This document shows, piece by piece, positions 36,969 through 46,496 of a stretch of 56,037 nucleotides of DNA. Where the stretch lies: positions 1 through 56,037 of the forward strand of contig JAEUTU010000116.1 in NCBI GenBank assembly GCA_016786925.1, given 5' to 3'. The stretch's first letter is position 1; every line of letters starts with the position of its first letter. The translations under genes were made by a program, and so were the position numbers. A model generated the notes under the pieces. It worked only from the letters and a program-made list of their open reading frames with translations. It searched no databases and had not been told where the DNA came from. This DNA is from Bacteroidia bacterium. GTDB lineage: Bacteria > Bacteroidota > Bacteroidia > 2-12-FULL-35-15.

Positions 36969-37720
36969 GGTCTTATGGGTATGTTTAGTTCTTTTAAATA
37001 TTTTTTTAGTTCTTTTATCTCGATCTCTTTAAAATGAAAAACGCTGGCAGCGAGGGCTGCATCTGCTTTTCCTTTAATGAACGCATCGGAAAAGTGTTGC
37101 ATCGTTCCAGCTCCACCACTTGCAATTACAGGTACATTTACACTCTCAGAGATAAGCTTTGTGATATCATTGGCAAAGCCATTTTTAGTACCATCATTGT
37201 TCATGGAGGTAAGCAGAATTTCTCCAGCACCCATTGCTACGCCTTGTTTTGCCCATTCGATGGCTTTTATCTCCGTTTTTACTTTTCCTCCATTCAAATA
37301 AACATACCATTCGTTATTTTCAAATTTTGTATCGATCGCTAAAACTATACACTGACTTCCAAACTGATCGGCCAATTTTTTGATCAGACCGGGATCTTTG
37401 AATGCGGAAGTATTAACAGATATTTTGTCGGCTCCCGACCGGAGCAATAAGGCAACATCTTCAACTGTACTAATTCCCCCGCCAACAGTAAATGGAATAT
37501 TAATGTGTTTAGCTATGCGAGTGACCAGCTCAGTTAATGTTTTTCTCTTTTCATTAGTGGCAGTTATATCCAGAAACACCAATTCATCAGCTCCCTTTTT
37601 GGCGTATTCAATAGCCAATTCTACCGGATCACCGGCATCACGAATATTTTCAAAATTAATTCCCTTTACTGTTCTTCCATCTTTGATGTCCAAACAAGGT
37701 ATGATCCGTTTAGTTAACAT
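36965..37720 (-). CDS. hisF: Imidazole glycerol phosphate synthase cyclase subunit
   Basis: A 251-residue TIM barrel forming imidazole glycerol phosphate and AICAR with HisH. It shows [19 protein letters not shown] (catalytic Asp), [34 protein letters not shown] and [13 protein letters not shown]. It overlaps hisA by 11 bases and hisIE by 4. Confidence 0.98.
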   Translation of the reverse strand: MLTKRIIPCLDIKDGRTVKGINFENIRDAGDPVELAIEYAKKGADELVFLDITATNEKRKTLTELVTRIAKHINIPFTVGGGISTVEDVALLLRSGADKISVNTSAFKDPGLIKKLADQFGSQCIVLAIDTKFENNEWYVYLNGGKVKTEIKAIEWAKQGVAMGAGEILLTSMNNDGTKNGFANDITKLISESVNVPVIASGGAGTMQHFSDAFIKGKADAALAASVFHFKEIEIKELKKYLKELNIPIRP

Positions 37721-38432
37721 ATTTCTTTAATTCCGTTATTGTTATTTTGCCTTCATAGATCGCCTTCCCTACAATTACAGCATTACAGCCAATTGCATTT
37801 AATTCTTCCACATCTTTAATACAAGAAACGCCACCGCTGGCAATGAAATTAATATTCTTGAAGCGACCGATGATCTTTTTGTACAATTCTGATGATGGTC
37901 CTTGTAAAAGTCCGTCTTTTGAAATATCAGTACAAAAGATATTGCTTACTCCTTGTTGAATATTTTCTTCCATAAAATCGAAAATAGTGATATCCGTACT
38001 TTCCAGCCATCCGCTCACAGCGATCTTTTCATCTTTTACATCGGCACCAAGCATTATTTTATTGGCGCCATATTTTTGCAGCCATGAAAAGAATAGTTCT
38101 TTATTCTTAACAGCAATACTGCCAATAGTAGCCATATGTGCACCCGCATCAAATACCGATTGAATGCTTTCATCCGTTTTTATTCCTCCTCCAAAATCGA
38201 TAGTTAATTTGGTTTGTGATGCAATAATCGCTAATACTTTTTGGTTTATAACCTTTCCTGCTTTTGCTCCATCCAGGTCAACAAGGTGCAAGCGTTTGAT
38301 GCCAATGTCTTCAAACATTTTAGCCACCTCTAATGGGTTTTCATTATAAATCGTTTTTTGTGCATAATCTCCTTGTGAAAGACGCACACATTTACCATCA
38401 ATAAGGTCAATAGCCGGTATTATTTCGATCAT
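37710..38432 (-). CDS. hisA: ProFAR isomerase
   Basis: A 240-residue TIM barrel isomerising ProFAR to PRFAR. Motifs are [20 protein letters not shown] (catalytic Asp), [24 protein letters not shown] and [15 protein letters not shown]. It overlaps hisH by 4 bases and hisF by 11. Confidence 0.98.
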   Translation of the reverse strand: MIEIIPAIDLIDGKCVRLSQGDYAQKTIYNENPLEVAKMFEDIGIKRLHLVDLDGAKAGKVINQKVLAIIASQTKLTIDFGGGIKTDESIQSVFDAGAHMATIGSIAVKNKELFFSWLQKYGANKIMLGADVKDEKIAVSGWLESTDITIFDFMEENIQQGVSNIFCTDISKDGLLQGPSSELYKKIIGRFKNINFIASGGVSCIKDVEELNAIGCNAVIVGKAIYEGKITITELKKYVN

Positions 38433-39016
38433 ATATTTAAAAAGTTGGATAATAATGTCTGTCCTGCTTCACTTGATTTTTCCGGGTGAAACTGCACTGC
38501 ATAAAAATTGTTTTTTTGTATAGCGGAGCTGTATTCAACTCCATAATTTGTTGTGGCGATTGTTTCTTGGCATTTCTCCACATAATAACTATGAACAAAG
38601 TACATGTATTCTTTTTCTTTAATTCCTTTGAATAAATTCGATTGATAGTTAAAAATCGTATTCCAACCTATTTGCGGAACTTTTAAATTGTTCTCTTGGT
38701 TGAATAATTTTACATTCGAGTCAAAAATTCCTAAACATTCAGCATTGCCTTCTTCCGAATGTTTACACATTAATTGCATTCCCAAGCAAATTCCAAGTGT
38801 CGGTTGTTTTAATGAACAAATAACCTGATCGAGCTTCGCGTTCTTTAAGTATTTCATAGCACTGCTGGCTTCACCAACTCCCGGGAAAATTACTTTGTCT
38901 GCTTGTGTGATCTCCTCTATGTTATCCGTAATCACAGGAGTTATTCCTAGTCGTTCTAGTGCAAATGTTACCGACTGAATGTTGCCTGCATTGTATTTTA
39001 TGATCGCTACTTTCAT
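38429..39016 (-). CDS. hisH: Imidazole glycerol phosphate synthase glutaminase subunit
   Basis: A 195-residue class I glutamine amidotransferase that feeds ammonia to HisF. The nucleophile is in TLGICLGMQLM and the His/Glu pair in AVQFHPEKSSEAG. YNAGNIQSVTFALERLG at the start is typical. It abuts hisB without a gap. Confidence 0.98.
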   Translation of the reverse strand: MKVAIIKYNAGNIQSVTFALERLGITPVITDNIEEITQADKVIFPGVGEASSAMKYLKNAKLDQVICSLKQPTLGICLGMQLMCKHSEEGNAECLGIFDSNVKLFNQENNLKVPQIGWNTIFNYQSNLFKGIKEKEYMYFVHSYYVEKCQETIATTNYGVEYSSAIQKNNFYAVQFHPEKSSEAGQTLLSNFLNI

Positions 39017-40126
39017 CTATAATAATCCTTTTGTGCTTGGAAGATTCATATTGTTTGGATCTCTCTTTATCGCCATTTTAATTGCTTTTGCAAATGCTTT
39101 GAAAATAGCTTCTATTTTATGATGTTCATTTTGTCCTTCAGCTTTAATATTTAAATTAGATTTCGAAGCATCACTAAAAGATTTGAAGAAATGGAAGAAC
39201 ATTTCTGTTGGCATCTCTCCGATCTTTTCTCTTTTAAATTCTGCTTCCCACATGATCCAGTTTCTACCACCAAAGTCGATAGCTACTTGTGCCAAACAAT
39301 CATCCATTGGTAATAAGAATCCATATCGTTCTATTCCCATTTTATTGTTTAGTGCTTTTAAAAAGGCTTCTCCTAAAGCAATTCCAATATCCTCGATCGT
39401 ATGGTGTTCATCAATGTGTAAGTCTCCTTTTGCATCAATGGTGAGGTCGATATTGCCATGCTTCGCAATTTGCTCCAGCATATGATCAAAAAATGCAAGT
39501 CCGGTTGAAATAGATGATTTTCCACTACCATCCAAATTCAACTCAATGCTAATTTTTGTTTCATTTGTATTGCGCTCATGTTTGATCTTTCGCTCAGGCA
39601 ATTTTAAAAATTGATAGATCTCTTCCCAATTGCTTACAATAGCAGAAATGTCATTTTCAAAGCCATCACTCTTATCATAATTTTTTATCAGAATGGCTTT
39701 GCTTCCTAAGTTTTTTGCCAGCTTTACATCTGTTAATCGATCACCGATCACATACGAATTAGCTAGGTCATATTCGCCCGATAAATACTTGGTAAGCATG
39801 CCTGTATTCGGTTTGCGAGTTGGTTTGTTCTCATATTCGAATGTTTTATCAATACAAACTTCGGAAAATTTGATCCCTTCACTTTCTAGTGTTTGCATCA
39901 TCATGTTGTGAACCGGCCAGAAGGTATGTTCCGGATAGCTTTCTGTACCTAATCCATCCTGATTGGTAACCATCACCAATTCATAATTAAGCTCTCTTGC
40001 TATCTTTCCAAGCCAGGTGATCACACCGGGAAGAAATTTGAATTTGTCAAAGCTGTCGATCTGGAATGTGTCAGGTGGCTCCCAAATAAGTGTTCCATCT
40101 CTATCGATAAATAATACTTTTTTCAT
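39017..40126 (-). CDS. hisB: Bifunctional histidinol-phosphatase / imidazoleglycerol-phosphate dehydratase
   Basis: A 369-residue fusion. The N-terminal HAD phosphatase (about 1-165) has [12 protein letters not shown] and [10 protein letters not shown]. The C-terminal dehydratase (about 180-369) has the double His motifs [13 protein letters not shown] and [16 protein letters not shown], and [19 protein letters not shown]. The two-domain form matches the E. coli type rather than the single-domain dehydratase. Confidence 0.98.
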   Translation of the reverse strand: MKKVLFIDRDGTLIWEPPDTFQIDSFDKFKFLPGVITWLGKIARELNYELVMVTNQDGLGTESYPEHTFWPVHNMMMQTLESEGIKFSEVCIDKTFEYENKPTRKPNTGMLTKYLSGEYDLANSYVIGDRLTDVKLAKNLGSKAILIKNYDKSDGFENDISAIVSNWEEIYQFLKLPERKIKHERNTNETKISIELNLDGSGKSSISTGLAFFDHMLEQIAKHGNIDLTIDAKGDLHIDEHHTIEDIGIALGEAFLKALNNKMGIERYGFLLPMDDCLAQVAIDFGGRNWIMWEAEFKREKIGEMPTEMFFHFFKSFSDASKSNLNIKAEGQNEHHKIEAIFKAFAKAIKMAIKRDPNNMNLPSTKGLL

Positions 40127-40132
40127 AGCTTA

Positions 40133-41197
40133 TTAATTGAATTGTTTCAATGTGTTTATTAATGTTTCATTTTCTTTTACTGTTCCAATGGTAATTCTTA
40201 AGCAGCCTTCACAAAGCATCACGTTTGTTCTGTTGCGAACGATGATCTGTTTGCTTTCCAGAAATTGATATGTTTTATTGGCATCCTTCACCTTTACAAG
40301 TAAAAAATTCGCTTCACTTGGATAGATACGATCAACAAAAGAAAGTGTAGAAAGTTCTTTTCTTAATTTTTCTCTTTCGCTAACAATTTCTTTGATCCAG
40401 GCATTTACTTTATCAACATTGCTTAATGCTTCTAATGCGAGCTTTTGAGAAGCGATATTAATATTGTAAGGCGGTTTTATCTTATTGAAAATATCAATAA
40501 TTGGTTCCGATGCGAATGCCATTCCGATTCGTAATCCGGCTAAACCCCAGGCTTTTGATAATGTTTGAAGGATGACAAGGTTGGGGTAGTTTAGTAATTC
40601 CGGAATTAAACTACGGTAGCTTGCAAAGTTGATGTAGGCTTCGTCAACTACCACTATACCTGTAAAGTTTTCGAGAATGCTTTTTATGGAACTCCATGCA
40701 ACACTGTTTCCTGTAGGATTGTTCGGGCAACAAATAAAGATAAGTTTTGTATTGACGTCAATTGCCTTAGTTACATTCTCAGTGTCTAATTGAAATTCGT
40801 CTTTGGTTAATGGTACTTTTTTTATCTTAACATCATTGATGTTAGCAGATACTTCATACATGCCATAGGTTGGCGGGCAAATAATAATGTTGTCTTTCCC
40901 CGGATCACAAAAAGCTCTGAAAAGTATATCGATCGCTTCATCGCTACCATTACCAAGAAAAATATTTTCAATAGGCAATCCTTTTATTTTACTGATCTTG
41001 TCTTTTACATCAATTTGCATCGGGTCAGGATACCTGTTTAATGCCATTCCTTTATCCGATGGAATAGGAGCGCCCAATGAGTTTTCATTGGCATCCAAAA
41101 ATATGCCCTCTTTCCCTTTGTATTCATCACGTGCAGATGAATAAGGAACAAGCTTTTTAATATTCTCTCTCGTGATCTTATCTAAATCAAAATTCAT
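40133..41197 (-). CDS. hisC: Histidinol-phosphate aminotransferase
   Basis: A 354-residue fold-type I PLP enzyme. It shows DANENSLGAPIP, FLGNGSDEAIDILFRAF, PPTYGMYEVSA, CPNNPTGN, VVDEAYINFA and the PLP-lysine motif TLSKAWGLAGLRIG. It lies 11 bases after hisD and 6 bases before hisB. Confidence 0.98.
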   Translation of the reverse strand: MNFDLDKITRENIKKLVPYSSARDEYKGKEGIFLDANENSLGAPIPSDKGMALNRYPDPMQIDVKDKISKIKGLPIENIFLGNGSDEAIDILFRAFCDPGKDNIIICPPTYGMYEVSANINDVKIKKVPLTKDEFQLDTENVTKAIDVNTKLIFICCPNNPTGNSVAWSSIKSILENFTGIVVVDEAYINFASYRSLIPELLNYPNLVILQTLSKAWGLAGLRIGMAFASEPIIDIFNKIKPPYNINIASQKLALEALSNVDKVNAWIKEIVSEREKLRKELSTLSFVDRIYPSEANFLLVKVKDANKTYQFLESKQIIVRNRTNVMLCEGCLRITIGTVKENETLINTLKQFN

Positions 41198-41208
41198 GAT
41201 CTTTTGTT

Positions 41209-42501
41209 TTAAAATGATTTTAATCTTAAAGTTACAGCATTTTTGTGAGCCTCCAATCCTTCTGCTTCAGCCATTAATTCAATACTTTTTCCTATGTTTT
41301 GAATTCCTTCTTTGCTTAATTTTTGAAAGGTTACTTTTTTGACAAAGCTATCTACCGATACTCCGCTATAGGATCTAGCATATCCATTGGTTGGAAGTGT
41401 ATGGTTGGTGCCTGAGGCGTAATCTCCGGCACTTTCACAAGAATAGTTGCCTATGAAAACTGATCCTGCATTGATAACCTGATCAGCAATTTCTTCAGGA
41501 GCATTACAAGCCAATATCAAATGTTCGGGTGCATATTCATTCAGCAATTCCATTCCCTCGTTTAAATTATTTACCAGAATCGCTTTACTATTTGCTAATG
41601 CCTTTGTTGCAATATCTTTACGTGGTAATTGCTCTAATTGTTTTTTAAGTTCTTCGGCTACTTCTGCAATCGTTTGTTCATTGTCGGATACAAGTATTAC
41701 TTGTGAATCGGCTCCATGTTCTGCCTGTGAAAGCAGATCTGCTGCAACAAACGAAGGCACGCAAGTATTATCCGCCAAAATTGCCAGCTCTGACGGACCT
41801 GCAGGCATGTCGATAGCAGTACCTGATTTATTGATGAGCTGTTTTGCACATGTTACGTACTGATTTCCCGGACCAAAAATTTTATAGACTTTAGGAACAC
41901 TCTGAGTACCAAATGCCATGGCACCAATTGCTTGAACGCCCCCGATTTTAAATATTTTGGTTATACCTGTAAGTTGAGCTGTATACAAAATAGCATCGTT
42001 TACTTTTCCGTTTTTGTCAGGAGGAGTACATAAGATAATTTCTTTACATCCTGCAATTTTAGCAGGAATAGACAGCATCAAAATGGTGGAGAAGAGTGGA
42101 GCAGAGCCTCCCGGAATATAAAGTCCCACTTTTTCGATGCCGATTGATCTTCTCCAGCATTGTACTCCTTTTGTCGTTTCGATAAAGATCTCTTTTTCGC
42201 GTTGTGATTCGTGAAATTTTTCAATGTTAGCTTTGGCAAGCTGAATGGCAGACTTTAGTTCCTCTGTTATGTTCTTTTGTGCTTGTGTAATTTCATCCTG
42301 ACTAACAAGAAATGTCTCTAATTCTATTTTATCAAATTGCTTCGTGTATTTACGAACTGCTGCATCTCCGTTGTTGCGAATGTCATTCAGTACATTGTTC
42401 ACGGTATCTTCAAGCGAAGTGCTGTCGATCACGGGTCGCTGAGTAATTGCTTGCCATTGCGATCTTTCCGGATATTTTATTGTTTGTATCATAGTATTCA
42501 T
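41209..42501 (-). CDS. hisD: Histidinol dehydrogenase
   Basis: A 430-residue zinc enzyme performing the last two oxidations to histidine. Motifs are VGLYIPGGSAPLFSTILMLSIPAKIAG, KIGGVQAIGAMAFGT, IFGPGNQYVTCAKQ, DMPAGPSELAILAD, QAEHGADSQVILVS and the C-terminal NHTLPTNGYARSYSGVS. ATGs at 42501 and 42492 are both possible starts. It lies 8 bases after hisG. Confidence 0.98.
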   Translation of the reverse strand: MNTMIQTIKYPERSQWQAITQRPVIDSTSLEDTVNNVLNDIRNNGDAAVRKYTKQFDKIELETFLVSQDEITQAQKNITEELKSAIQLAKANIEKFHESQREKEIFIETTKGVQCWRRSIGIEKVGLYIPGGSAPLFSTILMLSIPAKIAGCKEIILCTPPDKNGKVNDAILYTAQLTGITKIFKIGGVQAIGAMAFGTQSVPKVYKIFGPGNQYVTCAKQLINKSGTAIDMPAGPSELAILADNTCVPSFVAADLLSQAEHGADSQVILVSDNEQTIAEVAEELKKQLEQLPRKDIATKALANSKAILVNNLNEGMELLNEYAPEHLILACNAPEEIADQVINAGSVFIGNYSCESAGDYASGTNHTLPTNGYARSYSGVSVDSFVKKVTFQKLSKEGIQNIGKSIELMAEAEGLEAHKNAVTLRLKSF

Positions 42502-42509
42502 GCAATTGA

Positions 42510-43370
42510 TTATAGGATCATTTTTTCAATAGGTACGACTAAAATTCCTTGTGCGCCTTTTTCTTTTAACTTTTCAATGATATCCCAAAATTCATTTTCA
42601 TTTACAACGCTATGAACAGAACTCCAGCCTTTGTCAGCCAATGGAAGGATGGTCGGACTTTTCATGCCGGGTAATATTTTGCAAATAGCATCCAGGTTCT
42701 CATTTGGTGCATTCAATAAAATGTATTTATTGTTTTTCGATTTTTTTACAGCATTGATACGGAAAAGTAATTTGTCTAAGATCTCCTGTTGCTTTTTGTT
42801 TAACTTCTTATTAGACACAATAACAGCTTCAGATTTTAAAATTACTTCAGCTTCTTTCAATCCATTGGTGAATAATGTACTGCCGGAACTTACCAAGTCA
42901 CAAATGGCATCAGCCAGTCCAATACTTGGAGCGATCTCAACCGATCCACTGATCTCGTGAATTTCTGCATTTACTTTGTTTTTCTTTAAATACTTGGCAA
43001 GAATGGTAGAATAACTTGTCGCTATTTTTTTGCCTTCCAGATCCTGAATGCCTTTATATTTTTGATTTTTTGGGATAGCGATAGATAAGCGACATTTTCC
43101 AAATCCTAAACGATCAACGATTTTTACCTCTTTGTTCTTTTCCAATAATACATTTTCGCCTACAATACCTATGTCGGCAATTCCATCCTCTACGTACTGT
43201 GGAATATCATCATCACGCAAAAAGAAAACTTCTAAAGGGAAGTTGTATGCTTCTGCTTTTAACTTGTTGAGTCCATTATTAAACTCGATACCTGCTTCTT
43301 TTAAGACTCTAATTGAATCTTCATTTAAGCGCCCTGATTTTTGAATTGCAATTTTTAGTTTTGTTTCCAT
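42510..43370 (-). CDS. hisG: ATP phosphoribosyltransferase, long form
   Basis: A 286-residue enzyme for the first step of histidine synthesis. The catalytic region has IAIQKSGRLNEDSIRVL, VEDGIADIGIVGENVL, ATSYSTILAKYLKK and IAPSIGLADAICDLVSSGSTL. The length and C-terminal about 75 residues (LPGMKSPTILPLADKGW) show the long form with its own ACT-like regulatory domain, so no HisZ is needed and His feedback inhibition is expected. The leader with terminator (43388-43520) lies directly upstream. Confidence 0.98.
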   Translation of the reverse strand: METKLKIAIQKSGRLNEDSIRVLKEAGIEFNNGLNKLKAEAYNFPLEVFFLRDDDIPQYVEDGIADIGIVGENVLLEKNKEVKIVDRLGFGKCRLSIAIPKNQKYKGIQDLEGKKIATSYSTILAKYLKKNKVNAEIHEISGSVEIAPSIGLADAICDLVSSGSTLFTNGLKEAEVILKSEAVIVSNKKLNKKQQEILDKLLFRINAVKKSKNNKYILLNAPNENLDAICKILPGMKSPTILPLADKGWSSVHSVVNENEFWDIIEKLKEKGAQGILVVPIEKMIL

Positions 43371-43387
43371 GTTTTTTTGATAAAATA

Positions 43388-43417
43388 AAAAGGGCTTACC
43401 GATTGGTAAGCCCTTTT
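43388..43417 (-). terminator. Attenuator terminator in front of hisG
   Basis: On the minus strand, AAAAGGGCTTACC, loop AATC and GGTAAGCCCTTTT form a perfect 13-bp stem followed by TTATTTTATC. It ends 17 bases before the hisG ATG and 53 bases after the leader stop codon. A terminator between promoter and first gene only makes sense as a conditional one. Confidence 0.85.
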
Positions 43418-43469
43418 GTTATATTGGTTTTGTTAGTTCTTTGTTTGAATTACACAATACAGCATCCGC

Positions 43470-43520
43470 CTACCCTTTTGGATAAGTATGGTGATGATGG
43501 ATATGTGTTGAATTTTTCAT
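43470..43520 (-). CDS. hisL: his operon leader peptide with five His codons
   Basis: A 16-codon ORF on the minus strand encodes MKNSTHIHHHHTYPKG and stops with TAG. Five of six codons 6-11 are His (CAT ATC CAT CAT CAC CAT). It starts 8 bases after the -7 box and ends 53 bases before the terminator in front of hisG. The segment GGTAGGC at its end (43474-43468, including the stop) can pair with GCTTACC of the terminator 5' arm (43411-43405) with one G-U pair. Ribosome stalling at His codons would leave that segment free to block the terminator. This is the classic leader-peptide attenuation layout. Confidence 0.88.
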   Translation of the reverse strand: MKNSTHIHHHHTYPKG

Positions 43521-43527
43521 TACTCTG

Positions 43528-43560
43528 CAAATATAAATACAAAAAGTTAAAATATGCAAA
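43528..43560 (-). promoter_or_regulatory. Promoter of the his operon
   Basis: On the minus strand, TTTG (43560-43557), 21 bases and TATATTTG (43535-43528) match the Bacteroidota consensus exactly. The transcription start would fall within a few bases of the leader ATG at 43520, making the leader mRNA nearly leaderless. Confidence 0.75.
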
Positions 43561-43586
43561 TAAAATATTGGTCGAGCCAATTTTCG

Positions 43587-43594
43587 TATATTTG
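43587..43594 (+). promoter_or_regulatory. -7 box of the ChaN-like gene
   Basis: TATATTTG is an exact match to TAnnTTTG, 17 bases before the ATG at 43612. It is divergent from the his promoter, and the two -7 boxes are about 50 bases apart. The best -33-like TTG (43568-43570) is too close (16 bases), so the upstream element is uncertain. Confidence 0.5.
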
Positions 43595-43611
43595 ATAAAA
43601 TCTCAAATGCC

Positions 43612-44472
43612 ATGAAACTAAAGACATTCTCGCTATTATTTATTGCACTTGCAGCAGTTTCCTTTAAAGGAGATAAAAAAGCGTATCAGCTATTTGATGC
43701 CAAAGGGAAGGAAAGTAATTATGAAAAGATGCTGAATGAGGCAAAACAGGCAGATATTATTCTTTTTGGTGAATTACACGATAATCCGGTCAATCATTGG
43801 CTGCAAATGGAATTAACCAAGGACCTTTATGATATTAAGAAAAAGGATCTTGTTTTGGGAGCCGAAATGTTCGAGGCAGATGATCAGGTGGCGATCAATG
43901 AGTATTTACAAGGAAAGATCTCTGAAAAGACGCTGAAGGATGAGGTTAAACTTTGGCCCAATTTTAAAACAGATTATAAGCCATTGCTGGATTTTGCAAA
44001 GAATAATCAATTGAATTTTGTGGCAGCAAATATTCCAAGAAGATATGCTAATCTGGTTTATAATAAAGGGATTGAAAAATTGGATAGCTTGGATGCTGAG
44101 GCTAAAAATTGGATAGCACCACTTCCTATGAAATACGATGCGAATTTAAAATGTTATAAAGATATTTTTGAATCGGCCGGTGGGCATGGTGGAGAGAATC
44201 TGCCTAAGTCACAAGCAATAAAAGATGCCACCATGGCTCATTTTATTTTAAAGAATTATTCAAAAGGGAAGTTGTTCATTCATTATAATGGTTCTTATCA
44301 TAGCAATAACCACCAGGGAATAGAATGGTATTTGAAGCAAGCGAATCCAAATTTGAAAGTATTTACGATTGCGGCAACGGAACAAGCCGGCTTAGACACA
44401 CTTGCTAAAGATCTTATAGATGTAGCTAATTATATAGTAGTTACTCCTGAAGGATTCACAAAAACACATTAA
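43612..44472 (+). CDS. ChaN-family exported protein (Tiki superfamily)
   Basis: A 286-residue exported protein with an N-terminal signal segment (LKTFSLLFIALAAVSF). The ChaN motifs ADIILFGELHDNPVNHWLQ and LVLGAEMFEADDQVAI give the conserved GE..H and E residues, followed by FVAANIPRRYANLV and LFIHYNGSYHSNNHQGIEWYL. The Campylobacter family member ChaN is an iron-regulated haem-binding lipoprotein, and the fold is related to Tiki proteases. No lipobox is visible here. The role is therefore open. It is followed after 8 bases by a membrane protein gene. Confidence 0.85.
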   Translation: MKLKTFSLLFIALAAVSFKGDKKAYQLFDAKGKESNYEKMLNEAKQADIILFGELHDNPVNHWLQMELTKDLYDIKKKDLVLGAEMFEADDQVAINEYLQGKISEKTLKDEVKLWPNFKTDYKPLLDFAKNNQLNFVAANIPRRYANLVYNKGIEKLDSLDAEAKNWIAPLPMKYDANLKCYKDIFESAGGHGGENLPKSQAIKDATMAHFILKNYSKGKLFIHYNGSYHSNNHQGIEWYLKQANPNLKVFTIAATEQAGLDTLAKDLIDVANYIVVTPEGFTKTH

Positions 44473-44480
44473 TTATTGAG

Positions 44481-45836
44481 GTGTTCACGAAGAGTTTATA
44501 TTTAAGAATAGCATTTTTATTCATTGCATCTCTTGTGTTGCTTTGGGTGGCTTTTTATAATGGCTTCCCAATTGTTTATTCGGATACATCTACTTATTTG
44601 TCTTCCGGCTTTGAGTTTGAAACGCCTGCCGATCGGCCCATCACTTATGGATTATTTATATACCTCACCAGTATAGGTGGAACAACACTTTGGTTAACGG
44701 CTTTTATACAATGTTTGATCATCGTTTATGTTATTTATTTGCTGTTCAAGTATTTTTCTCAATTAAAAGATCCTGCTTTTTATAGTTTAGTTGCAATTGT
44801 TTTGCTTGCTGCTTTTTCTTCATTGCCTTGGATAAGTGGCATGTTGCTCGCTGATATATTTACTCCTGTTACTGTTTTTACACTTTTGATATTAGTGTTT
44901 GCAAAGGATATTCAAAAGATAGATAATGTGTTATTGTATGTGCTTTTTTTTCTGTCGAATGCCATGCACATGTCGCACTTGCTTATCAATTTCTTGCTGA
45001 TATTATCGATCTTGTTTTTCTCTTATTTGAAATATTTTAAAGAGACATTTGAATTGGTGTCAAAAAAGCAGATGCTTGTTTTGCTGTTGATCACCCTGTC
45101 CGGTATCGCTATTATGTCGTCTGCTATGTCGAAGTCAAAACATATATTTTATATGGGAAGAATGGTGGAGAATGGCATATTAAAAAAATATCTGGATGAA
45201 AATTGTGCTTCTAAAAATTATCAGATCTGTGTATATAAAGATTCTCTTCCTCCCAATGCAGACCGTTTTTTGTGGGATTTTGAAAATAGTCCGGTTTATA
45301 AACTAGGGGGATGGAAAACAACCAAAGAGGAATTTAATACGATCATATCAGAAACATTTACCCGTCCGGAATACATTGCCTTGCATCTGAAAGCAGCAGC
45401 CGGTAATACCTTGGAGCAGTTGACTACGTTTAATTTAGGTGAAGGGAATATTGCTTTTCCTAAAGGAACAAAATTGCATGAACGTATTGGTTTGTTTACG
45501 AATGACCTCAGTCGTTATGAATCAGCTAAACAGACAAAGGGAGAGTTGTTGTTGTTTAACAAATTGAATAATGTTCAATTGTTTATCGTTTATTTTTCTT
45601 TACTATTGACCTTGATCGGACTATTTATAATAGATAAGAAAAGAAATAGATCGCTTCTGCTGTTGTCGGTATTTGTGCTGTTGGGATTGTTTTTTAACGA
45701 TATGGTTTGCGCTTCCTTATCAACTGTGGCTAATCGTTTTGCAGTAAGGGTAATGTGGATGGTGCCTTTACTTTTATTGTTGATGATATTTAATCGTTTT
45801 GGTGCGACTAAACGGAATAATATTTATTCTACGTAG
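44481..45836 (+). CDS. Polytopic membrane protein, possibly GT-C type
   Basis: A 451-residue integral membrane protein starting at a GTG (44481), 8 bases after the ChaN-like stop. It has about ten hydrophobic segments. The first loop YNGFPIVYSDTSTYLSSG..DRPITYGLF holds acidic residues like those of GT-C glycosyltransferases. A periplasmic region lies between about 225 and 345. No named family was recognised. The last 13 bases overlap the convergent barrel gene. Confidence 0.72.
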   Translation: MFTKSLYLRIAFLFIASLVLLWVAFYNGFPIVYSDTSTYLSSGFEFETPADRPITYGLFIYLTSIGGTTLWLTAFIQCLIIVYVIYLLFKYFSQLKDPAFYSLVAIVLLAAFSSLPWISGMLLADIFTPVTVFTLLILVFAKDIQKIDNVLLYVLFFLSNAMHMSHLLINFLLILSILFFSYLKYFKETFELVSKKQMLVLLLITLSGIAIMSSAMSKSKHIFYMGRMVENGILKKYLDENCASKNYQICVYKDSLPPNADRFLWDFENSPVYKLGGWKTTKEEFNTIISETFTRPEYIALHLKAAAGNTLEQLTTFNLGEGNIAFPKGTKLHERIGLFTNDLSRYESAKQTKGELLLFNKLNNVQLFIVYFSLLLTLIGLFIIDKKRNRSLLLLSVFVLLGLFFNDMVCASLSTVANRFAVRVMWMVPLLLLLMIFNRFGATKRNNIYST

Positions 45837-46465
45837 ATCGGAGTATTGCAACTTTCCTTCTTGCCAGCAAACTCATATTTTAATCCGACTCTTAATTCAA
45901 AGGCTTTATTATCTACAAAAAGTGGGGAGCTAATGTATGCTGGCATAATGTCGGGATTATAAAATCCTTCCACAAAGAATTTGAAATTGGTATAACTTAC
46001 AAATTCAAGGCCTCCACCAACAGCTGCACTTACATGAAGAGGGATAAATTTTCCGGTAATGGTAGGGGAGCTGGTGCTTTGTGTGAGGTTGTAATCTAAT
46101 CGCGGACCAACCATTACATAAGGAATGATCGAATACATTTCGTAACGCACTTTTGCATAGTTGTTCCAGCTTAAGTATTGAAGTCGGTTAGGATAATTGG
46201 CTTCCGGTTGAGGATCGATCGATCCTTTTTGATTGTATTGTATCTCCGTTACCCAGCGGATATAGTCGTGACTAAGAAATTCTCCAAATACACTGGCGTT
46301 AAAACCAAACACATATTTTTTTCGATCGATAGAAACAGGCTCTCTGAATTTAAATTTTTGATTGGCTGCTGTCCCTCCAAGGGTTACTCCAATACTGTTG
46401 AGGAATTGTGCATTACTCAACAGTACTGAAAATAATAAGGATATGGTAAGAATGATCTTTTTCAC
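45824..46465 (-). CDS. Outer-membrane beta-barrel protein (porin/PorT-like)
   Basis: A 213-residue protein with signal peptide (VKKIILTISLLFSVLLSNAQ) and eight or so amphipathic strands: IGVTLGGTAANQKF, YVFGFNASVFGEF, WVTEIQYNQKGS, YSIIPYVMVGPRLDYNL, VSAAVGGGLEFVS, FKFFVEGFYNP and FELRVGLKYEF. This is the small PorT/OmpW-like barrel class of Bacteroidota. The GTG at 46465 gives a compact signal peptide; an in-frame ATG at 46504, overlapping the fabD stop as ATGCTTAA, is the alternative. Confidence 0.8.
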   Translation of the reverse strand: MKKIILTISLLFSVLLSNAQFLNSIGVTLGGTAANQKFKFREPVSIDRKKYVFGFNASVFGEFLSHDYIRWVTEIQYNQKGSIDPQPEANYPNRLQYLSWNNYAKVRYEMYSIIPYVMVGPRLDYNLTQSTSSPTITGKFIPLHVSAAVGGGLEFVSYTNFKFFVEGFYNPDIMPAYISSPLFVDNKAFELRVGLKYEFAGKKESCNTPIYVE

Positions 46466-46496
46466 AATAGTTGAACGTTGATTCAATGAAATTATT

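Noticed and set aside
37034-37730. Several plus-strand frames inside hisF and hisA
   Set aside because: They are antisense shadows of strongly conserved histidine genes.
41780-41815. Second copy of the hldD-type GC palindrome in hisD (CTGCAGGC)
   Set aside because: Only a short CCTGCAGG match without the CCTGCC..GGCAGG arms; it is ordinary hisD coding sequence.
43313-43615. A 100-codon plus-strand frame opposite the hisG start and leader
   Set aside because: It runs antisense through hisG, the terminator and the leader, with no family resemblance; the minus-strand leader explains the region.
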